Shown here in pieces: positions 22,699 to 34,739 of a stretch of 64,000 nucleotides of DNA; positions within the stretch are counted from its first letter, which is position 1; each line of letters opens with the position of its first letter. The DNA is from Pristionchus mayeri. Lineage: Eukaryota > Nematoda > Chromadorea > Rhabditida > Neodiplogasteridae. The translations under genes were made by a program, and so were the position numbers. The stretch covers positions 8,618,001 to 8,682,000 of the forward strand of contig BTRK01000004.1 in the NCBI GenBank assembly GCA_036245805.1, read 5' to 3'. A model generated the notes under the pieces. That model searched no databases and was not told the origin of the DNA. It worked only from the letters and a program-made list of their open reading frames with translations.

Positions 22699-23711
22699 TC
22701 ATTTTTCGCTGTGCGGCCTATAGTTGATATAGCTCAGTTCTCTCAGAAAGTCTCTCATATTTCCTGCTAGAAATACGATCACCCATATGAAAATCAAATC
22801 GTGTACGAAGCGACTGCCCATGATTGGATTCTGGGAGGCATTTTTCATTATATTACATTTCGAATGACTTACAACATAGGAGCTGACAAAGTAGTACTCA
22901 TTCATAAAGTCGAATTGCAAACCATTTCCGTATGTTAAATTCGCAATTTCCCTAAACTCTAGAGTTCGTAATTCGGGCCTTCGTCTCTTAATTTCACACA
23001 CTCTCTAGAACGGTCGAGCGGTGAGAGAGTGTGTGAAATAAAGAAACCGTGGTAGCGTTTCTCGAACTCTACTAAACTCGTAATCGCTAGATTCAGAAAT
23101 CGAGTAATCTCATCCACGTGCAATTCAATGAGTGCGCAAGGAATTAGCATTCGATTAAGCTAATTACCATGATTTTTTTTTCACGACTGCAACCATTTAG
23201 CACAATTGCCATACCTGAGCTCTGCGGTTGGAGATAGCAACAATATAGGCGGAATGAAACCAATCAAAACGGAAATCGTTTTTATTCCATAGACAAAAAA
23301 TGATTAGTTAAATAATCCCGCATCCATCCTCCCTCGTATTGCCGCGTATCTAACGGCAAAATTTGAACTTAGCATCGTAAACTGAAGACTGGCAGAGGCA
23401 GTGAAGGCCAGGAATCCGACTGGATCCGCACCCCGCGCAGAGAAATGCAAATAGAGCGTGCCGTTTAGGTAGAATAACTGAAATTTAAGAAGGTCACTAA
23501 TAAAATAACGATGACTTACATTTGCTGACCACAATTGAGTCGCAGCGAACATGAAACTGGCGATAGCTCCGAGGTAAAACTGCGATCGAAAGATCCCAAG
23601 ATTCTCCGGAGGCACAATGAGAACGAGAATGACGTAGATCCCATTGACTATGGTCGAGAAACCACCAAAGTAGGTGGTCACGGCTAGATGGAAGGCCACC
23701 CAGTCACTCAT
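22699..23711 (-). pseudogene. Str-superfamily 7TM receptor, copy 2
   Basis: Same exon structure as 16377-17389, shifted by 6322 bases, including the in-frame TAA (23304-23306) and the intronic MITE. The stop therefore predates the duplication. Copy 2 has no access to the TM6-TM7 exons, because the duplicated unit starts inside palindrome P1. Confidence 0.75.
22962..23069. repeat. TA-MITE family 1 copy in receptor intron (copy 2)
   Basis: Duplicate of 16640-16747, carried by the tandem duplication rather than by a new insertion. Confidence 0.85.
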
Positions 23712-24376
23712 TTAAAACCTGGTAGAACGAAACTTTTCGACACCACATATATACGACAATGGCGCTGCCTGGTTAGTGATTCAGAAACTTTTCGATGAAA
23801 ATGAGCACTGATAGTCCATTTTGGTCGTGTTGGTAATTGCGCTGAAAAGTGCAACAGTGCCTTGGTTCTTTGTAGTGATGTTCTTATTAATTCTCAGGCA
23901 CAACGTTGCACAAGGATTGAAACACGTTCACCGTAATAATGCATATTCTCCGGTTCTCGAGCGCACGCAACATCTCATAGTGTCGTTTTTTGTTGTGCTG
24001 GAATTACCGAGGTGTATGCGGTTCTCCCGACAATTCACTCAAATGCATATGAAGAATTGCAATCGCTAGGGAATTACGTAGCGCAATTACGCAATTGTTA
24101 ATACTCTTTCAATGCCTCTTTCGATAGGAATGTGCTTACCATCGAAAAGAAGTAATTTCATTCCGAGGAATTTTTCATTTTAAAGAGATGATTTTTCTGA
24201 CGGACACTGAATTGGCCATTGCTCGTTTCGTCGTGTCCTTTCTCACATTAGCCGCTTTCACCGGATCAATCGCCAATTTTTCCTTATTTTTCGTCACGTA
24301 TCAATCGAAGAATCTTCGATCAAACTGTCACATACTTATCGGACTGGGCGCGCTATTCGATGGCCTTCATCAGGTA

Positions 24377-25945
24377 TTAGGGTGTCCCATAAGTTTCCGG
24401 GCATTATGAACAATTTGCTTTCAAAGTTAGATATCTAATCTAACAACATTCTACCATAGACTATTTGAAAGTGTGTGATACTACTTTCAATATAAATCAT
24501 TAGACTAGCATAGCTGGTTCTTTTGGAGAGTGCTACATATATTTGAACAAAATATAGCAAAATCCAAAAAATGATTTTTTTGAATTATTTTGCTAATGGA
24601 TGTGAGTTGAAATATAATTACAGTATTTAATTAAAACACACAGCTATTCAATAATTTCAGGCACATTTCTGATATCTGGATTTCATTTGCTTCATCGATA
24701 GGAAATTTTGCTTTTTTGCAAAGTGTCTTCAAAGGCATTGCTTGGTTACGTTCTAAAACCAACCTCAAGAGGTTGAGAAAATATTATCATCACTTGCGAA
24801 GGTCTAAAATATGCTCGAAAAATATACAACTAACCCTAACAGTGTAAATTTGATTTTTGATTTTTCCATTTCCCTACTACTGGAATAGCAGTACAACCGA
24901 TGTTAATATATTAGTATATACACAGCAAGATACTGATTACACCACACACATCTGGCTCTCCTAGAATCTCGCGGACAGGTTGCAAAAAAGCAAAACGAAG
25001 TGCTCAAAATGTAGAAGGAAGGGGTTTTCCCGCTAGAATAACCCCAATTAATTAATAATTACTCCCAATAAGCAGTACAATATTTAATTCGTACATTAAA
25101 CATTAAATAATAAGTATGACACGTTTGTTCGCTCCGTTGAACAAACCTACCGTAATCGTTGCCCCGTCTCGTTGCCCGAGTGTCATTGTTTCTTACCGCG
25201 ATTGTTAGCGTACGGTACTACCTTGCACCGCAGCATTTGTAATTCTTGTTTATTTTCACTTCCTCTCCCGGTCGTCGTCGGAGGATGTTGTGTTATGCTG
25301 CTCTCATTTTATAAATAATTATTATTATCTTTTCTCGTATTCAAGGGGCGTTTGCAATGGGATTTCAAGGGTTTATTCACGTAGTCGTTTGGTGCGTTTC
25401 TGCGTTATCCTCCTTGTTGTCTTCTCCCTGCACTTTCTCCTTGTTTCTTCGCCTTTCTTCTTGCACCGCAGAGCAGTTGCTCTGTGATGTTCCCGTTTGA
25501 CCAGAACAGTTGTTCTGGTAAAACCGCGTGGACCCAGTTGGGAAAGCGCGTCGGGCAGAATGCCAGTTGGCGCCCGTTGGGAAGTTATCCCACCGTGTCT
25601 GGGTGACCAGTCAGAGCAGAGATTTCATTTTGTGGGCACGAAGTGCTGCCCAAATCTTGATTTCTCCGCCCGGACTTAATCCCAGAACGGAATCTGTGGG
25701 AGTGGAGCCCTGTTTGCCGATTCTGTAATGAGTCTGGGGGGAAGCAGGCGCTTTCATTCTTGACAAAAAAATGAGCATTTTCGAAGATTGCATCATCACT
25801 ATGATATGCATGCATCGGATAATGGCATTATGTAACAATACACCATCTGCCACTAACTATGCGCAAGTATTTTAAGTCCTAACTCCAATGGCTAATGTAG
25901 TAGATGGATTGGAAAAAAAGTCCGAGAACTTATGGGACACCCTAA
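24377..25945. mobile_element. Mariner-like element, copy 2
   Basis: Duplicate of 18055-19623 at the 6322-base offset, with a few substitutions (for example GTAGGAG to GTGGGAG near 25697). It was carried by the tandem duplication. Confidence 0.85.
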
Positions 25946-26096
25946 TACTATCCTCAAAATTCTACGAACAACGATTTGATATGAAATAGGAAAATGTATA
26001 TTTTTGCATGCTCAGGTCGGCATATTTACGCAGATTCCCGTGTTCTTCAGTGACGGAAACATGGATGGCTTTACGTGTTAAATACTCGAGGCAAGT

Positions 26097-26197
26097 TAGG
26101 GAACAATAGTCTCGCTCTCTTCATATCATTCACTCTCTCGCCCACTCTGATCGACGTGAGAGCGTGTGGTTTGGACAGAGTCAGAAGATTCCACAAG
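26097..26197. repeat. Hairpin MITE family 2, copy 2
   Basis: Duplicate of 19775-19875 within the second tandem unit. Confidence 0.6.
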
Positions 26198-26699
26198 TTA
26201 GAAGATGCGCAGCGTTCATTTGATAGTGCTTCATTTTAGTGGCCATTTTATAACTCTTTGTTTTTGAGAGATTTTGGAACAATTTATTTGTGTTCTTCGG
26301 TAAATTCCCAAAATGATAAAAATGCTACTCCCCGTCGATTCGTTCCTTAATTGTACTTTACCGCTGTTATTGATACGAGACCAGCAGAATGGCAGTTCTT
26401 TCAATTAATTATAAGCGAGGCATATCATTACTGCTTGATCGCGTTTCAGGCTATACCGGTAATCGGTGTCTTTGGCGGGTGCGCCTGAATGATGTTGATC
26501 GGCTTCGAGAGCCTAATAGCTGTCGCTTTCTTAGTGCAATATAGAACACGCGGACGTCGATTTCTCGTCGTGAGTTGCAATGGAGGGTAGATACAGCTAA
26601 TACAATGAATTTTGTGGTTGCGAACCGGGTTTAAGGAGGTGAATGAAATCTCCATGCAGGAGATTTCAACAGACAAAATGAATCCGAACTTTAAAAAAC

Positions 26700-27010
26700 G
26701 GGGGGAGGGGGTGAGAAAACGTAAACCGAGAACACGTAAAGAAATCACAGATCCCTCTGGAGTCGACGTAGGAACTTGCGAATTGTTGCATTGTTACCAG
26801 TATGCGCTCCACTACATTTGCTTATACAATTAATTGAAATCCGTTGATTGGAGTGAAACTCAATATTGCCTGGAAAAAAGATTAATTTATGCAAAGTTAG
26901 GTGAGCGCATGCTGGTAACAATGCAACAACTCCGAAGTCCCCACGTCGACTCCCGAGGGAGCTTTGATGTGTTAACGTGTTGTCGCTTTACGTTTTGTCA
27001 CCCCCCCCAA
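26700..27010. repeat. G-run foldback (family C), copy 2
   Basis: Duplicate of 20378-20690. The terminal C-run and the A-run beside it are longer than in copy 1, giving the 3-base change in offset. Confidence 0.75.
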
Positions 27011-27506
27011 AAAAAAAACAATGCTAGAATGCATCACCATTCGCAAAGAACGGATGTTAAATGTTCATCTGAAGATCTTTTGATAATTGGTTTAAGTTCA
27101 GCCACATCTTCTCATTAATGCTGTCTTCATCTCATTTGGTCTATATCTTATGGTTGCATATTTTGAGCCGACGTGAGTTTAGTTACATTTGCTGATTATA
27201 CTTCTCGTTTGCTGAATAATTTTCAAGTTCATATATTTCATCATGGTCCAGGAAAATATTTACAATACAACTAGCTGTCGTGAAAAATCGTCTTCATTGA
27301 TGGTTGATAAATTCAGTACTGAAATTTGCTCAATTCCCGTCGTATTTCACGGAATGGCAGCAGTATATTTCGGAATATCACTAGGTCCTGCTACCATAGT
27401 AACAATCGTTGCATACTGCACCGCTGCGCGTATCATCTCTCAAAGAGCAACTGGTGAGCCCCCATTCTAATTTAAGTATTTTTCGTGACCATTATTAGCC
27501 AAATAC

Positions 27507-28842
27507 TTAAGAGACCCTCCATGAGAGAACGTAACAGGTCCACGGATGGCCAAAAATTCAATAATTCCTGTACTTTTTTCTGAAGTGTAGGTCCCGAGTG
27601 CTGATTGGCGGCCGCAATAACTAAGGCTGGGGGTCGATTTTGAAAAAGTTTCAGATACCCCCATTTTTGGGGTCGAAAAATTCGATATCACAGAATGACA
27701 TGGGATATAGATTTTCTGACTTATTTTCACGCATAGAAAACGAATTTCTGTGTTAGAACTCGAAAAAATTAGAAATAAAGAAAATAACGTCGAAAAACTC
27801 ATTTTTTGACTATATTTCAAGAGATTAAAATTTTGTGAAAAATTTCGGAGTGTTACGGATATGATTTTCGGAATCTACATCTAAAAGTACATCTAAGGTG
27901 ATTTTTTCAGAATTTTAAAAATGGGCCTTTTTTGGGAATGAGCTCCAGAACTGGTCAAATCAGGCCAAAATCACGACTATGACTTCACGCCATGTCGCTT
28001 TCTAAGCCCATCGAGGCGTACAAATGCCTTAAACCATTTTTATATTTCATATATATGGATTATCTTAATGTTTGAATTGTTGTATCTGCCAAAAAATATA
28101 AATTCAAAAATTTGATCTTTTTTTTTTTTGCTAGAACTCCAGAGATTTTTAATGATAACTTATTAATTTCGCATTTTCACGAGCTCTAGTTTGAAAAATC
28201 GGTTCCTACGGCCCAAAATACGACAGAAAATGTGTATTTCATCTAATTCGCTGAGATAGACTTTTTCTACCTAATTGTCTGGCATGGAAAAAATGAATTT
28301 TTGATTTATTCGATTTTGCGGTTTTTCAAGACTCTAATATGAAGATTATGCTTGAATTAGTCGATTATATGCTCTCGGCGATAGATGATGAACGAGATGG
28401 GCTTAGAAAGCGACATGGCGTGAGACATAGTCGAGATTTTGGCCTGATTTTACCAGTTCTGGAGCTCATTCCCAAAAAAGGCCCATTTTTTAAATTCTGA
28501 AAAAATCACCTTAGATGTACTTTAAGTTGTAGATTCCGAAAATCATATCTATAACACTCCGAAATTTTTCACAAAATTTTAATCTCGCGAAATATAGTCA
28601 AAAAATGAGTTTTTCGACGTTATTTTCTTTATTTCTAATTTTTTCGAGTTCTAACACAGAAATTCGTTTCCTTTGCGTGAAAATACGACAGAAAATCTAT
28701 ATCCCATGTCATTCTGTGATATTGCGGCCGTCAATCAGCACTCGGGACCTAAACTTCAGAAAAAAGTTCAGGAATTATTGAATTTTTGGCCATCCGTGGA
28801 CCCCTGCACAGTTGTTACGTTCTCTTGTGGAGGGTCTCTTAA
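27507..28842. repeat. Palindrome E, complete, TTAA-flanked (1.3 kb)
   Basis: TTAA at 27507-27510 and 28839-28842 flanks arms that start GAGACCCTCCATGAGAGAAC and end GTTCTCTTGTGGAGGGTCTC. The arms run through 27511-28000 and 28350-28838. A related element with the same termini is at 50798-51754. A TTAA target is typical of piggyBac-like elements, but the termini do not start with the usual CCY, so the family is uncertain. Confidence 0.75.
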
Positions 28843-29150
28843 GTATTACGTTGTTGCGTAAGGTTTTTATTCATATTCTTAAAAAAATCTACAAATTTAA
28901 TTATTTCAATTCTTAAAGGTAAAAACAATGAATATATGATCAAAAATTTGCTTGTACAACAGACCTCAATGCACTTCGAGATCGTAACAAAGGACATTGT
29001 CAGTGTCGGCAGCTACTCGCAAAGCATTTCGCACCAATTTCTTTGTTATGACCGCGGATTTGAGCGGATGGGCAATCACAATGTTCGGCGTGCAGATGGC
29101 GACATCAAATATCACCTCTGGTTTGATGGTTCATCACTGCGTTGATACAA

Positions 29151-29251
29151 GAGTTCACAATTCGGGTAATAGTCTCTTCATTCTGAAAACCCTCTCAACC
29201 GGTCGAGCAGTGAGATAGTGCGAGAAATGAAGAGACACACTTCCCGAACTC
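29151..29251. repeat. TA-MITE family 1 copy
   Basis: GAGTTCACAATTCGGGTAAT to CACTTCCCGAACTC, followed by TA. It directly follows the Srsx TM6 exon. Confidence 0.8.
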
Positions 29252-29269
29252 TAGTTGATACACCTCTAG

Positions 29270-30540
29270 GATAATGCAACATCAAAAGGTTCGACAGTTG
29301 ATATATGGTAAATATGTAATAGCTAAGATATATTAAACACTTATAATTTATTTTAGGACCACTCCTACACTTTTAAAGTATGCAACAATCCGATATTTGT
29401 AAATTTCGTGCCAATGTAGCATGCATCCCGACAGACAGCAGCCTCAAACATAACTTTTAAGCCTTCTAGTGCGAATATTCGGATTCTACGAGTGGAAATA
29501 CATAAAGAAATATTGATTTCATATGTTTCCGTCATATCGACATTTTCGCCCCCTACAGCTCCAGGGGGCAAAAATGAAAAATTATTTTTATAGTAAATGT
29601 AATTTCGTGAATATATATGAGTGTATTTTCACTCGTAGAAACCGAATTTCCACGTTAGAACGCTTAAAAATAATGTTTGGGGCTGCTTTAGTTCTCGAAT
29701 CATGCAACAGGTGTACGAAATTTTAGAAATATCGGATTGTTGCATACTTGAAAAGTGTAGGTGTGGTCCTAAAACAAATTATAAGTGTTTAATATATATT
29801 AGCCATTGCATATTTACCATATATCAACTGCCGAACCTTTTGTTGTTGCGTTATTATTGTCAAAACATATCGTCAAAGTGCGTCACAAGGCTCTTACGAA
29901 AAAGAGTGTCTACAGGGCCACCATGATAGGTTTTGGCCAGTCGGTATGACGCAGTTCTGAGTCGAAATGTTCCTAATAATATGTTTATGAAATATTTCAG
30001 GCGCTGGAAGTAAATTCTGAGCTCTACTTTTGCAGACAGCCGACTTGAAAAATTGAAGAAACCGGAGCTCTGACTGTTCCGCTAGCCAGAACTACCAAAA
30101 TAATCACTCCTTTCGAAGTAAAAGAAACATTTCCAAAGGTAGTTTTTGATGAGGAATCATTTGAAAACTTTTATTTTACGTAACGCACCAGAAATTTTTT
30201 CAGGGTGGAATTTTTGAGAATAATTTTTTCACAACTTTCGTCATAACTTTTTTCACAGATGAGCTAGACTTTTATTTCCAACAGTGAAAATGCTTATCTC
30301 GTCGAGATCTTTCAGGATTACTATGCATTTGTGGGGTTTGGATGAGCCGTTCACGATTTACGAAAACCAACCACCCAAATTCAGCGCAACACACGAAATG
30401 AGGGGTAAGAGATACGGCTTTCTAAGGTCGATTTTCGAACTCTACGCGAAAAGTTACCCATAGGAAGATCTTAAAATCAGAACTTTATTTTTCGTTGTAC
30501 GACCAATGGTGAATCCTCTCAGACAGTCTCTCGTATCTAG
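29270..30540. repeat. P-family palindrome, partial (P2)
   Basis: 29275-29570 and 29585-29835 are reverse complements and match the inner arms of P1. 29925-30537 matches the outer right arm of P1 (15820-16430), clearly diverged from it. The outer left arm is missing. It has no coding content. Confidence 0.75.
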
Positions 30541-30544
30541 AGAC

Positions 30545-31090
30545 CGCAAGCTCCGCCCACTTTGAGAGAGAAAGAGTGCCCCAAAATTTGGCACTCCAAA
30601 CGACTAAGCGAATTCGTAACAAAATTCTTAGTGCAAGCCCTTATTGTGTAGGTCTCATCAGTCTTTACATTCTGCAAAATGGCGATCATGATTTGATTTT
30701 TTAATGTACAAAAAATTGATTGGAAGGTCATGCATTCTCGCATTTTTGTACTTCCAAGTCCAGCAAGGTTCCCCTGATTTTTATCATCACTTCAGTACAA
30801 ATAAAATATTAATTTAATTTAAGTTCGAATAGTCGATTTTTTTAGTCGGCATCGGAATAGGCTCCGCCCACATGCACTTTTCGACGATCACCCGCTGAAC
30901 TACTCGCGAACACTTTTCAAGCCATAGCACAAGTTAGAGTTGAGATATCGGCAAACGGTATCTCTTAGGTTCATTAAGGACATTTTGCGCAATGTTTGCC
31001 GTTAACTGCGACAATTCGGCAATCCACGTTGTGGTCCCTAAATATATCCACATAAATTTTGAAAGAAAATCGAGAATTGAACGTCAAGAA
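30545..31090. repeat. Dispersed repeat F
   Basis: The reverse complement of this stretch is found in two blocks on the other side of the window: 50625-50790 (GTGATGATAAAAATCAGGGG, then CCTTGCTGGACTT) and 49490-49720 (ATTTAGGGACCACAACGTGG). It is an older repeat, broken by later insertions in the distal copy. Confidence 0.6.
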
Positions 31091-31405
31091 ACGATAACGA
31101 TTGTGTCATGATCACTGATACCTTATTAAAGAAGGCAAATCATATCAACTCATGAGGGATGTGCGATTTTATTCGCATGCGATGGCGGATAAAACGGGGG
31201 GGGGGGGGCGACAGAACCGCTTCGGAGAAAAGTGGTTAGAATTTATGAATATTTGTGAAAGTGTAAACATCATACTGTGCAAAATCAAATTTGCCCTTTC
31301 TACTTTCATTCCTCCATATAATTGGCATTTACTAAGCAACATATATTATCAATACCTATATATTATATAATTTGCAATTGTCCATGTACATTGAGCAATG
31401 TCCAT

Positions 31406-31505
31406 TAGTGTTGTTATTTCGAGCGATAATCGCTCGGCGAGTGATAGGAAATGACCGAGCGCTCGAGCGCTCGCTCATTTCCCATCGCTCGTAATAACAA
31501 CACTA
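31406..31505. mobile_element. hAT-type MITE, 100 bp, near-perfect palindrome
   Basis: Starts TAGTGTTGTTATTTCGAGCG and ends with the reverse complement CGTAATAACAACACTA. It is flanked by 8-bp near-direct repeats ATGTCCAT (31398-31405) and ATGTTCAT (31506-31513). An 8-bp target duplication and TAGNG termini are hAT hallmarks. The centre is made of GAGCGCTCGAGCGCTC words. Confidence 0.85.
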
Positions 31506-31629
31506 ATGTTCATCTTCTGGTGAGGGGAACCTATCATTTTCAGATATGTTTCATGTGCATTATATATATGAACTGTGTAGTGCACAAGAAACATATTAAA
31601 AAATTATGCAAAAATTTTCCAATAAGATA

Positions 31630-31715
31630 ACCCTAGAAACGATACCACAGCTTCTTCATTCTGCGCACTCTCTCGCCGATCGACCGGCCGAGAGAATGTG
31701 GAGAATGAATGTACG
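31630..31715. repeat. TA-MITE family 1 remnant
   Basis: Contains AGAAACGATACCACAG, CTTCTTCATTCT and the core GATCGACCGGCCGAGAGA. The right end has been lost. Downstream to 31911 a frame with NRANFIKIIADSEAMCY ends at a GTAAGT donor and might be an orphan exon. Confidence 0.6.
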
Positions 31716-31939
31716 AAGGGCCGCACTATACGTGCTCTCTGCTTGTCTGATTCGTTTTTCGCTGTGTGAAGCGATAAGGAGCCAAGCAAAGCAGTGACAT
31801 GCAGATACTACGTGCTCGTCAGAAACCAACGTCAGAAACGTCAGAAACGCGTGCGAACCGTGCAAATTTTATCAAGATTATTGCCGATTCTGAAGCTATG
31901 TGTTATGGTAAGTTTCCTATTCGAGGTTGACCACTACAT

Positions 31940-32045
31940 AAGTTCATCTGGAATGGTAGTGTAGAATTGGACGTAAATATTGCAACGTAAATATGAAAGT
32001 CGGCCAAAGTCGATCCACGCAATGTGAAAATTTTATCAAACGCGT
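31940..32045 (-). pseudogene. Fragment of a Str-superfamily receptor exon
   Basis: The minus strand encodes TLRGSTLADFHIYVAIF, nearly the same as KLHGSTLADCHIYGARL in the receptor at 38643-40311, with matching nucleotide sequence. No other exons are adjacent. It is a relic of a related receptor cut by the palindrome at 32267. Confidence 0.5.
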
Positions 32046-32551
32046 TCGATGCAAAGATAATGATTTATCATAATATGAATGTATTCGAATAAATAATGTT
32101 GAAATCATGATGAAATAATTTTTCCAGGCTGTTTTATCGTCGATCGATTGATTTTTTCTGCTGCCACATGGAGGTCTGATATACACAATTGTTTGTGGTT
32201 GAAGCTCTTTTCCCGGAGTCTCTAAATATCCGGTTGATGCAAAAGTTTCATTACAATTGCAATTCATGGTCCGAAAATTTCGTGGTCCCAACGGTAAATA
32301 ATATAGCCTTTCTACTTTCGTGGTCCGAATACTTTCATGGTCCGAAACTTTGATGGCCCGAAACTTTCGTGGTCAGAAACTTTCGTGGTCCGAAACTTTC
32401 GTGGTCCGAAACTTTCATGGTCCGAAACTTTCATGGTCCAAAACTTTCGTGGTCCCAAAAGCAAATGCGCATCTGGCGAAGAGCTTGTTCGTACAGTTGC
32501 GCCAAAAATCATGGAGACGATTTTAATTATTTTTTATACAGCAAGTTAGAT

Positions 32552-33037
32552 TGTCATGATAGCGATCCCTCACTATCTGACTCACCTTCCAGAACATTCC
32601 CATCACACCATCATCCCATTTTATCGGGCCATTGGCTACTTTCGTAACGTATAATTGTCCTTATAAAAAGGGGCAGTCCCTCTGATAAGAGAGACTACCC
32701 GAGACGATAAAGATGTGCATTGTACTCGTGGTTCTCGCCTCAAGATTAGAGTCTCCAATCCTAGTGTCATTCCATCCTTACCATTGAATTGCTATCTTGA
32801 ATCTATCTTCTCCCTCTTGACATAGACCGCGGCCACGGCTAGAGTCTTGTAGGCAAGTTGATAGTAGAGAGTAGAACGTCCCGCTTTTGCAAGTTAGTTA
32901 CCATTAGGGGAAACATCTAATTAGAGCTGGATGCCATTGAATCGGGATAGGAAGATTCTCTCGCATAGGGCTGTTGTAATGATTAGGCATCCGGGACGTA
33001 GCTCCCATTAATCCCCTTCAGAATAGACCAGGTAACA
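32552..33037 (+). mobile_element. Probable solo LTR, 486 bp
   Basis: Comparison with the other arm of palindrome D shows this block is an insertion: the arm reads straight from GTTAGA to TGTTGTGGCACTATG at 37480-37510. It begins TGTCATGATAGCG, ends CAGGTAACA, and has a promoter-like CTTATAAAAAGGGGCAGTCC at about 32660. These are features of an LTR. Fourteen extra bases follow before the arm resumes, and a clear 5-bp duplication is not visible, so the call is tentative. Confidence 0.5.
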
Positions 33038-33491
33038 GCTTATACGAAAAATGTTGTGGCACTATGTACCAAAATCCATCGATTAATACGATGCGGCTGT
33101 TGAGTCATCAGTTGCACCATCCCAGGTTGCATAGTGATGATGCAATCGCACAACTGTTTTTTAAACATCCATTATTTATTTACATAAATTTTGTTCTACT
33201 TGTCAAACTTACTGAGGTTGGAAACATGCTTGAAACCTACCGAGAAAATTTTTTGAGATTGCTGCTCGGTCGCACATTTGCTGCAGCCTTTAAAAAGGTG
33301 GTCTGAAAATCACATCTCGGCTTCTAGACCAGTTAGATACCCATTCAAAGCGTCAAAATGATCATCATCATGATTCAAGACGATCCTGAGAATATTCTGA
33401 GAAAATATTGTAAATTGTTCGCAACATATAACTTTTTCACATGGCCACTTTTTGGAGATTCACAACAAAATGGGAGCTGTAAAGAAAACTA

Positions 33492-34739
33492 TTAGGTTGA
33501 ACAGAAAGTCTTTATAAACTTTTTATTTCCCTTCTTCTGACAATAAAGCGCAAGAGCGAAATCAAACGTATGCACCATTGTTATCTTCAACAAATGTCCA
33601 ACGTTCAGGCAACTTATGGATTCCCTCCTTGTTGAACCCATCTCGGCGCGAATCAAAATATTGCTTGAGTGCGGCCTCGATCGCCCCACGGGAAGTGAAG
33701 GATCTCTGATCGAGATGACGGGTCAGATCCGAGAACAACCAATAATCCGAAGGGGCCAAGTCAGGAGAATACGGTGTATGAGGGAGAACCATCCAGCCAT
33801 ATTTGGACAGCTCCTGCTTGACCTGCCGTGCAACATGGGGTCGGGCGTTATCGTGTTGATAATACACTTTCTTGCCGTTCACGGCAGATTGTGCGAATTT
33901 CTTCTTCAGATTCCGTAGTTGTTTAGTGTAGACATATCCAGTAATTATCCGCTTTTCGGGTAGGAGCTCCCAGTAAATCGGGCCATCCACTTTCCACCAG
34001 GCAGAGAGCAAGATTTTCATAGGGTGAAGGTCAGGCTTTGCGACGTCCTGTGGGGTCTCATTGGCATCCACCCACTGTGCCCTCCTATGGTGATTCTCAT
34101 AGCAGACCCACTTCTCGACCCCTGTTATGAGACGGTCCAACCTTCGATCTCCAGCGTGAAGAGAGTAGAGAAAGGGAATCGTCGACACGGTGGTCAAACT
34201 GGTCTTGGGTCAATTTGTGGGGTATGAAACGGCCTAGCTTCTTCTTCTTGCCAATGGAGACCAATCATTTTACGATGGTGCTTTGCGATACCCCAAGTGT
34301 GGCTGCCATGTCGCGGGTATTTGGAAAGGATCCAATTCCACTACGATCCGTAGCGCATCCAAATCCAGCTCGGGTGGCCTCCCAGACCGGTCATGATCAT
34401 CCATGGAAAAGCCCCCCTTCTCGAAGAGTTGGTACCAATTGCGCATGGTCTGGTAGTGAGGGGCATATGAATCGTACACTTCAGCCAACTGACGTTCCTA
34501 TTCCTTCATTGTAGTGTGAAAGAGGAATACGAATAACAGAACGTTGCGGATGTGCAAGGCCGTGGGAACAAACATCGTGGTCTTACTAGTGGCAGAATGA
34601 AATGCGTGGAATGGGGAGTTGTTGACCACATAGTCCCTTTGTCATGTGTTATTCACTAGAGGCGAGGGTACACCAAAGGTCTCGTGCACTGAGCAGTGAT
34701 CCAGCAAAACAGTTTATAAAGACTTTCTGTTCAACCTAA
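33492..34739 (-). mobile_element. Classical mariner, 1248 bp, dead
   Basis: 28-bp perfect TIRs begin TTAGGTTGAACAGAAAGTCT, with TA on both sides (33490-33491 and 34740-34741). It is inserted in the left arm of palindrome D; the right arm shows the empty site near 35130. The transposase is broken (see 33562-34500). Confidence 0.9.
33562..34500 (-). pseudogene. Mariner transposase (DD34D type), broken
   Basis: The N-terminal part (34270-34488) has HYQTMRNWYQLFEKGGFSM and the linker DHDRSGRPPELD. The C-terminal part (33562-34197) has catalytic HDNARPHVA and YSPDLAPSDYWLFSDL. Between them the frame changes near 34330, an in-frame TGA lies near 34273, and the frame changes again near 34160. The order and length fit one transposase of about 340 residues. 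No functional product is expected. Confidence 0.85.

Larger units (their letters stand above)
22139..28462. repeat. Tandem duplication, copy 2
   Basis: Second copy of the 6.3 kb unit, same orientation. It starts at GATTGGTTTTGGCCAGTCGG, matching 15817, and runs until the sequence leaves copy 1 after CCAGTTCTGG at 28462. From there the original palindrome E continues to 28842. Confidence 0.95.
24188..29150 (+). pseudogene. Srsx-like 7TM receptor, copy 2 (includes TM6 exon)
   Basis: Exons correspond to copy 1: 24188-24373, 26016-26076, 26450-26569 (same TGA at 26486-26488) and 27228-27453. A further exon from 29004 encodes TM6 (RTNFFVMTADLSGWAITMFG) and joins in phase to the G|gtgagc donor at 27453. 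The intervening intron is filled by palindrome E (27507-28842). After GLMVHHC the sequence runs into a TA-MITE (29151-29251) and then a P-family palindrome, so TM7 and the tail are lost. One substitution relative to copy 1 changes P to S in TM1. Confidence 0.7.

Noticed and set aside
32312..32647. Repetitive frames such as FRGPKLSWSETF
   Set aside because: They come from the 16-bp tandem repeat read in three frames.
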